In this document: in pieces, positions 26,101 through 35,100 of the stretch
Numbering within the stretch: position 1 is the first letter of the stretch
Layout: each line of letters opens with the position of its first letter
Assembly (NCBI GenBank): GCA_013407085.1
Contig: JACCGJ010000253.1
Coordinates: forward strand, 1-64,000
Direction of reading: 5' to 3'
DNA: 64,000 bases
DNA from: Atriophallophorus winterbourni
Lineage: Eukaryota; Platyhelminthes; Trematoda; Plagiorchiida; Microphallidae
Notes under the pieces: generated by a model
What the model saw: the letters and a program-made list of their open reading frames with translations, nothing else
The model's database searches: none
What the model was told of the DNA's origin: nothing
Made by a program: the position numbers and the translations under genes

Positions 26101-29100
26101 TCTCGGTTCCATTGTTTTCATCGTATCCTCAGTCTGTTGGATAACCCGACGCACACAATGGAGTCTATGCTGACTGTGATTACCCGTGCATCCGGACTCA
26201 GTGGCAGCATTCGTGCGATCACACTGCTGAACACCTTCAAGCTGTACTGCTCCATCGTTTCCGGATGGATCGCGGAGTTGCGAAGTGATTGCAAGCTGGA
26301 CTGGATCCTTAACGACCTGATTCCCCGAGTTTCTGGGATCACAGCGAAGTTAACTGATAATTTCGCCATGCTCATGCAGTCGGCTCACTTGGAGGTTCAG
26401 GAACGAGTGAGTTTTTTTGCTGTTCGCACAGAAACTATTCGGATAGAATAATATTGTGTTGTTGCGTAAAGTGTCGCGAACTATGTTCATCCTCGTTCGA
26501 CCACGTTATCTACTCTGGTTAGGTTATTTATTTTGTATAAAACAACGGTGATCTCTCGGAAGATTTCCCATTTGTGTTGTTGGATGGAACTCATGCATAC
26601 AAACACAGCCTACGCACTTCGAGGTGTGAATATCTTGCTACAGCTCTATCGCTGTTTACCGACTTGGTGTGCATTGTGCAATCAACATGCATCCGCGCGA
26701 AAGACATTGTGTCGCATTATCTCTCGTGTTTCTTTTCATTTTTTAACGATGACGTGATATTTCCTTCCATAATAAACAAGTGGAAATGCTGTGCGGTAAA
26801 TTCGAAGAGCAAGTTTTCCACCGGCTTTGTTTGTTTGACGTCTGTTGCGAGAAATTGATTGCACTCGGCGGCTGCATTATGCTCTTACTAGAGCTGAAAT
26901 GCAAAGCCTAGCTGCGCATCTAGCCTCAATCGGAGATATTAGATTATCTGGGATGTAATAGTTTCGCCTAAAAGTCGGCTGGAAACCTTACATGGTATGA
27001 CTGCAAACCCTCATCGATTCGACCAGCATAGCTTACGGCGTACCGTAACTTTTTGAGCGGGTGAGGGGAGAGGTCGGAAATAACAGCTGACGAACATCTG
27101 ACCACTTATCGCAAAATTCTGTCTAACATTGACCACGTGACCTCTCGGATTTCGCACACGCATGATAGCGTCTCGCTCCATCTCTGAGGTCAACCTGTCC
27201 AACGCTAATCGCGTTCACCCAAGAGTCCCCAGCACAGGAGGAAGCTGATTGGTCAAACGCGTTAATTACACACAAGACAAGTATCGAAACACACGCCTAT
27301 CTTACATAGGCAAATCAAACAATCACAACACTTATCCTGAAACATGTCTGTTCCGGTTGTCAGTTCGATCTGATTTGTCAATCAGATCGTGCCAACCGGT
27401 GCACAAAGCCCTCGGCACGCTGGGCTCGTTTGACCAGCGTGGACTAATTGCATATCGTTCGATGGCGGCTGACGTTGTCCATCATCTCATACTCCTGAAG
27501 ATGTTGTCGCTCAAACCGTTCGAATGCAATCAACCCGAAACCCAAACTATTACGAGTTCGCAATGGTCCTAGTCGGTTATGTCGTCGCTGCCTGCTCTTG
27601 TTTTGTGTCAGAGGGCGCTACGTTCTGTATTTTGTTCGGAAGCTCGTGATTAACACTCATCACGAATGCACTTGGCATATCCACGTTGTGTGTTTCGAAA
27701 AACAATTATTTAAAATTAATTCGCCTGTTTCATGTTAATTGGCACTTTGTGTGGTCCAATACCTATACTTCATGATGATAATTATTCCTTTTCAAGGCTG
27801 TCACGTTCCACCAATTGCTTCGCCTGATATCGGACCGTCTAGAACATTTTCTTGCACATGCAAATAACGATGCTGACAGTCTACGTGGCATTTGCAATGG
27901 TGATTCCGCCATATGCCACGCAGAACACAACCTTCGAGATGAACTAGCATCTCTCGGTCATGAGGTGTCGCTTTTCTTCGCCGGGGATATCAACCCGGTC
28001 GCCCCTAATGCTCAACGCAAGGTCCCGGTTCCCGAAGGTCTTGATTTAGATGTGTGCATCAATGGCTCCAGTGATAATCAATTTTTGGCTTCCAACAGCC
28101 TTGGTGAAAAAGACATGGTAAGCTTTCCGTCTGTTGACGAAATGTAGAATGTAAACTTTGTTTCAAACTTCAAGACAGTACCAATCTCAAACATAATCAT
28201 TCAGCCAAAATGTGACTACTTCAATCATCTTGATCGTCTGATTATTTTAACGTTTATCTTCTGTTTGCTTTTTGTGTGATCATTATCCGATGCGTCTAAG
28301 GGTGTCTATTCGGTATTTCATTCATAGAATACCATATCCTCTTCAACCCGTGGTCTACGATTCACCAAACGGATGGACTCGGAATTATTTCCACTGTCTT
28401 CTCTGGCCACCAAGGTCACACTCACGCAGGAACAGTTGGATGAAGTAAGTACAAATTAAAAAAAGCTCATTTGCATGCCTTTTCTTCACACACCGACTGT
28501 TCCTTTTTAACTTCGCGCTCGAAGATGTTCCAAGGAAAGCTTTAGTTGGTCTGATGGGCACAAGTGTTGAACGGTGTGTGATATCAATATTGAATTGGTC
28601 GACAGCTTTGTTTACCTCGGCAGTTGTATCTTTTCTGGTGCTGGTGTCGAGTACGAGATCTCTCAACGTGTACGCAAAGCGAATGTGGCGTTTGCTAAGC
28701 TTCGCTGTTTGTGGTGTCAACGCGATGTTTCACTCCATACCAAAGGTCGAGTGTACAACGCAGTGGTGCGTGCTACAGTACTTTATGGCTGCGAAACCTA
28801 GTCTATCGGCTTTCGTAGGATTAACCGCATTCGATGGCAGCATCGCGCTACAAATATAGAGGTCTGTAAGCGGGTGTTAGAATCCAGAGGCCACGGACTG
28901 AGAGAAATGCTCATGTTTTCTCGTTTTCGATGGTTGGGACATGTTTTATTAATGCATCACCACCGTTTACACACCGCGCCTTATTCGCAGAGGCTGGTAG
29001 AAACTATCAATAGGCTAGTTGGGATGAAGAAAATCATTGTACCGCTAGGCTACATTACGTATAATCGTTTGCCTGAGTGGTGTCCAAAAGATCCACGTAT

Positions 29101-32100
29101 TAGTTGACTTTAAACCTTACGAGATAAGGATGAAAACATAAATCGATTGCATGACAATGAGCGCTTCCTTTATAGCACATAAATCAATAATTTCTAGAAT
29201 GTTACCAATCAATAAGGGTTTTAAGCGTTGTTCAGAGTTCAAAACAATTAATGAATCAGGCTGTTTTTACTTGTCCAGAAGAGTGTCCAAGTTGCAGCCA
29301 ATCAACAACTCGAGATGTTTTATTGAATAAGTGCAGTACCTCTTAAGACTTAACGCTTCATTTAATTGCTCCAACCAATTATTTTCTCTCAGATGCGGCG
29401 CCAGCGTTTGCAGCGTCAACAAGATGATCCCTTCTACTTGAAGCCCGCTCCAGACAAACCAAATTTGTCATCACAGGACAAGGTTTCCAATGAATCACCC
29501 AACGTTTCGGGGCGCCAGGATACCACAGTCGATAAAAGTCCAGGTTGGCTTTAGTTTTTTGTATGAATGTTACGGTTTTCCTTTCCAACTCATTCGTGGC
29601 AACATTCAGCGATCCTGCGAAAAGGATTTTGTTCAGTGATGCTGAACGCACAATTAGTGAAACAATTACATTCAAACGAATAATGCGTTCATCTGTACTG
29701 ATGTAGAGGATCAAAACAGTCCCCACCACACGATTGAAGAGTGTCGTCACTAATGAGTTCAAATCGATTAGTCACACGTCTAATACCGATTTTTTCACCT
29801 CTATGTGCTCGGACATATTATGCTGTATTGCAGTCCATCAGCTTTCTTTCTCACGTGATTTGTGATATCATATGTGCGTTATATTGCTACCTGCAATCAA
29901 CGAATGCAAATTTCATACCGCGCTTCCGTTCATCTCATTGTCCAAATTATTCGCCTTACCCCCCCTCCACTTGCTTCACCTGTACTGCTTCCTCCCCAGT
30001 GCGACGTTTGGCAAGACCTGATCAATTCGTGAAAGAGATTCAGCACAATCTGAATGCCTTGTGTCTTGAGAAGAGGTAAGCGTTTTGACAGTATTCCGGA
30101 TCGAGTCCCCGTGTATCGAATGCATTGGCGCTTGTATTTTTCAGTAAAACCGAGCAAAGCGAACCTCCCATCACGCGAACCAATCGGCGCTCTTCATCAC
30201 CTACAATTGACTTTGAATTATCGAAAACTCCACCGTTAGTCCGGGTCGACATGGACATGCCACCAGTAAGTAATGCCGCCCCCTTGACGCTCCAGTATAA
30301 CACCTTTCGAGCACTAGTACATTTCCCAGGCCGATGGTGCTATAGGGTTCAGCAAATCAAGCAGATCACATGCGCAATCGATTACATAGTTTAGTAGCTT
30401 CAATTCACACTTTTCTTTTCAATCGATATCACGTATACAAGAACGACCATGGCGCAATTTACCCGGTTCGTAGCCGCACAAGGCTTGCACTGAACCAAAA
30501 TCGATGGCATCTACGTCATATTTTAGCCACCGGCTGTTTCGAACCTTCTTCATGTTCTGCCAACAAGACCACATGCGCGGGGTGTTGGTTCTTTGTACTT
30601 AAACCATGGATTGTTTTACTCTACTCGACACCTGACAGTAGCTTAGCCCACGTGCAGTCTCTGACTGCGCGGCACTTTGCCTGGATGAGGCTTGTGCTTT
30701 CATACCATACCATACTCGACACTCGATCTCAATGTGCCGATCCGTAAGGAAGATAAAGTTTACTCAGCTACTGTATCCTGTGGTAATCTCTACCAGTTGC
30801 GCTACTTGCCGTTAGGTATAACTTTTGCGGTTGCTTGTTTTAAACACTCCAAACCTTTTTGGTTAGTTTCACCCCCTCGGAGACAACTTGGATTTGTAAT
30901 CACTCCATGAATCCGTTTGTCAGGAGGACATTACATTTGAGTTATATGTATATATGAAAGCACAAGCCCTACCCCAAAGGTTGTCATACCCCGGAGTGGC
31001 AGTGGGGATATGCTCCCATATGGCACGCGTCTCAAATAGCCTCTGACTACTAAGTCCAGCTTCAGGCATGCACGAGTGGCTCTCCGAGCCTGGCGGAACT
31101 GCTTCTACCAACAGGAGAAGGGGCGAAGGCGAGTGACTGGCGCCTGAAAACCAGTTTGCTTCGGGCAGATGGAGCTCGTTAGCCTGAAAGGGCCTTTCAT
31201 CTAAGGGAAGAAAAACCCTGATTTTAAACCTCCGCGGCCTTGCGGGATACCCGATCGCGGGAAAGACTTCGGGAGAAAACCCTGAGGAAAAACCTGGAAC
31301 AGTCTGGTAGACCTCTTTCTGGCAACCCCCTGCTGCCTTGCAGGTCGCACTTGGTTGTGCAAAGGCTAGAGAAGCTGACTCGAACAAACGCCGAGTGGTG
31401 CTGGGGACGCCGCTTTGTACCCAAATCCCCAAGAACCTTCATTGAAGCCGACTCATCCTCCAGGAGGAGATAGTCGCACAAAAGTAAAGTAAGTAAGCAG
31501 TATCCAGGCAAAGTACCGCACAGTCAAAGACTGCTCGTAGGGAAAATACTGTCAGATTGACTAGGCCTAGACAGATATAAGAAAAGAAATAGAGTTGCAT
31601 TATCTGCGTTCGAAAACCTTGTCGTTTTCAAATGCGAAAGGTGGAAAAACTGACTTCCGGATGTAGCTAACGCAAACGCTGTTAGCCTCATCATCTCTAA
31701 AACAACAGTTCGAGAGATTGAATGCAAATTTAAAGTATCCCGAAATCTGTACATTGGGGCAATAGTAAGGAAATATTTGCACTTTCCACTTGCCTATCCA
31801 TGTCCTAACACATCATGTGCTACCATAACGCAGTACTTTTGTACTGCACAGCCAAATCCGTTCTTTTATAGATTTGCCACTGGTAGTGAGATGCATGCAG
31901 AAATACAGTAGTGTCTCACTGCTATTTTCTCTTATCTGTCAAGATCTGGGCAACCTGACAGTATGTTAAGCCACGTACAGTGTTTGACTGGATCAGGCTT
32001 GTGATCTCATACATACCATGGTTATTCGGACATCACATTTTATGTTCACTCGGATATTAGTTTTATGTCTGTTAATTCTTTTTTACACAATCGAAGTGTA

Positions 32101-35100
32101 ACGACCAGCAGTACGATTCAATCGAATCCCAAAAGCAGTGCTCGAATGGAACGTTTCGATTCCAAATTCTGTAAAGGAAAAAAGACCCTGATATCCTGTC
32201 AGCTATCGTTTCACAGCTAAGAATCCTCATTTCTCGATTTTCATTTTATTCCGTCCGCCATTGCTAAGTGTTGTCACTCTAAACCACACTGCGTTCCATT
32301 CTTACAGTTCTACCGTAGTAATAGTTGCAACCCTTTGTTTCCAGGGTATGAAAGCGATAGAAGGTGATGCCTCAGAGCAGGAGGCCAACAACATCATAGA
32401 TCTTAATCCTCGTTTGAGCATTCCTTCGGATACCAAGAAAGATCTTGTGGCGACCGGACGTCACATAGCCAAGAAATCCAAACGGATGCGCCAGGTGGTT
32501 TATGTCTTCTCTCATATTTGTCCAGTGTCGAGTTGTGTTTTGTTTTGCTGCTCACATTGTCACTTATAATGTATGTATGTTGCATTACTAAATTTGAAAA
32601 TTATAAATGCGATATATCTCTAAGTGTTGCGACCCAGTAATTTTTCATTTTTATATTTGTTCAAAATTATGCCAAGTAGCCATGTCGCAATAAAAAGTCC
32701 GAAATAGTTGAGTCGTCGTCGTCATCATCATCGTCGTCGTGGAAAGCATTACACCAGTAGCACGTGACGAGTGCGTAACTGCCACCCAAGCATGGTGTGA
32801 TACAATATCAAAGATGAAATGCTACGGAATGTGTAGAGGATTTGGCCGAAACACGTTGAGCTGAGGTGCCTACGCCTCGAATCAAACACGCATTGAAGCA
32901 AGTGTTGTGAACGAGTAGATCGATATCTGCATCTATCTTCTCTCTATTTCTTTTGTCATATCTGTCTAGGCCTGGGCAACCTGACAGTATCTCAGCCCAC
33001 GTGCAGTCTCTGACTGTGCGGCACTTTGCCTGAATCAGGCTTGTGCTTGTACATCACATTGATTGTCACACATCTGAACAGACTTTCCTCACCACTATAC
33101 TGGACATCATTCAAGATTAAGCAAACACTTCAAGAAGATGTGTACTACAAACCCGCCACTGAACATGCGTATAAGGAAGCGTAAGAAATCACTTCTAAGT
33201 CTGATCTCTGGGCTCACAACTGCAGCTAGTTTACCATTCCAACCCCTCATTTGCTTCAACCAAGTCATAGTCTGGCCACCCTTACTACAACGACGCCATT
33301 CAGTGTGGCAGACAAAACCGCTTTGAGAAAACGATGATTTGCCTTTCGAAACGCATCGCCTAACTACTGTATTGTATGCATGATATCGACGTTGCTAACG
33401 AAATTTGTATTGTGAATAGTTGCGTTACAAATCCGATTATGCAGTGACTGTGCGAAGGCACCGATTTTCGATGACCCACAAACGTCTTGTTTCTTTCCCC
33501 AGTAAATGAGCAAGCAAGACACCTATTGACATGATATGCCTCGTATGAAATTGCACAGACAATGTACCATCTCCGTTGCTTGTTGGTCTGGTACTGTTAA
33601 GCAGGATGTTGTTTTCATGTGTCCGAAGCAAATTGTCTTCCTGTTCACGCTCCAGTAATCGCATACTTGTTTACAGTGTTTGGACGAAATACGCTTCATT
33701 GCTCCCCCGATTTCCAATGATCACTTTGCAAAGCTAGTCCAGTCGGGCCAATTATCGCACTCCGTCAATGCCAAATGTAAATGCCCTCTTCTCGATACGG
33801 ATTCCAGCGCGAGCGACGTTGCGCGCCTCGTCACGAACCAACTTCCTTGTCACTGTAAGTCGCGTTTTCGTTGATTGATGTTGTTTTCGTATGCCGCTGT
33901 TATTCAGCTTAAACGCCTCGGTCGCTGTGGTTTCTCAATGTCGTGATTAAACTGGGTAGCCTTTCATTTTCATAGTAGTAGCCAGATGTGTTGTTTCATA
34001 TTTCTTGTTCATTTCTTCTCCATTACCAAGTGATCGTACCCGTTGACACCAGTAGACGGGATCCGATTTCTAACATGATCAAGTTGTTTCTTGTCACCGT
34101 GTTTCCCTCGTTTAACTTCTGTAAAAACTACAAATCGGTCAAACATTTTTACTGGTAAGTGTAAAGTGCTCATTCAGAATTAGCGAGAATTCGCTAGAGC
34201 TGATCTCATTATCAATCATGTAATTCAGCGAACACCGTGCTAAATTGATCTGCCACAGGTAGTGAGCTGAATACGAATCCACGCTGGATGCGTTATGGTT
34301 TACGACGAAGTCTCACCCAAATTCAACACTACAAGTGGCGTCCGACAAGGATGTCCGATTTCTCCGTTTTTGTTTAATTTCGTAATTGATGCTATCATGG
34401 AATTATGCAGCGACTGTGCTCCAGCCTTCGGAGTTCACATAATGCCAGGTGTCAAGCTTCTCGACTTGGATTATGCTGATGACATAGTTCTGCTTTTCGA
34501 CTCATACACAGATGCACATGCGATACTGAACAAGCTATCTAGTATTGTGCCCGCATTTGGAATGCGTTTTGCGCCCTCTAAGTGCAGTGTTCTTCTGCAG
34601 GACATCGACTTATCGAACAACGCTTTATTACTTGACAATCAGGCGCTTGAAATTGTGGATCGTTTTACGTATCTCGGTAGTTGTATCAATAATTCTCCAT
34701 CGTTAGATAGCGAGGTCTCGGCACGCATTTCTAAAGCGACCATAGCATTCGGCAACCTAGGTAACCTCTGGCGTCAGAAAGGACTGTCTCTGCTACTCAA
34801 GGGTAAAGTCTATAAAGCGACAGTTCGGGCTGTTTACTGTATGGGTGCAAAACCTGGACCTTACGTAAAGAACACATTCAGCGTCTCCAAGTATTTGACT
34901 ACCGGTGTCTCCACAGCCTTCTAGGAGTTAGCTGTTACAATCGTATGCGCACTGATGCTCTCCGAAATAAGTTGTTGGGTAGTAATGTCGATATAGAGAA
35001 GCAGATCAACCTGCATTGGTTACGCTGGTTGGGTCACGTTTTACGGATGACGGACCACCGACTTCCGAAACAGATTCTTTTTGCGACGCCACATCCTGAT

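Noticed and set aside
33138..33326. Candidate for the missing AP3D1 ear exon
   Set aside because: The first part is RTE-A tail sequence and the rest shows no ear homology or fitting splice sites.
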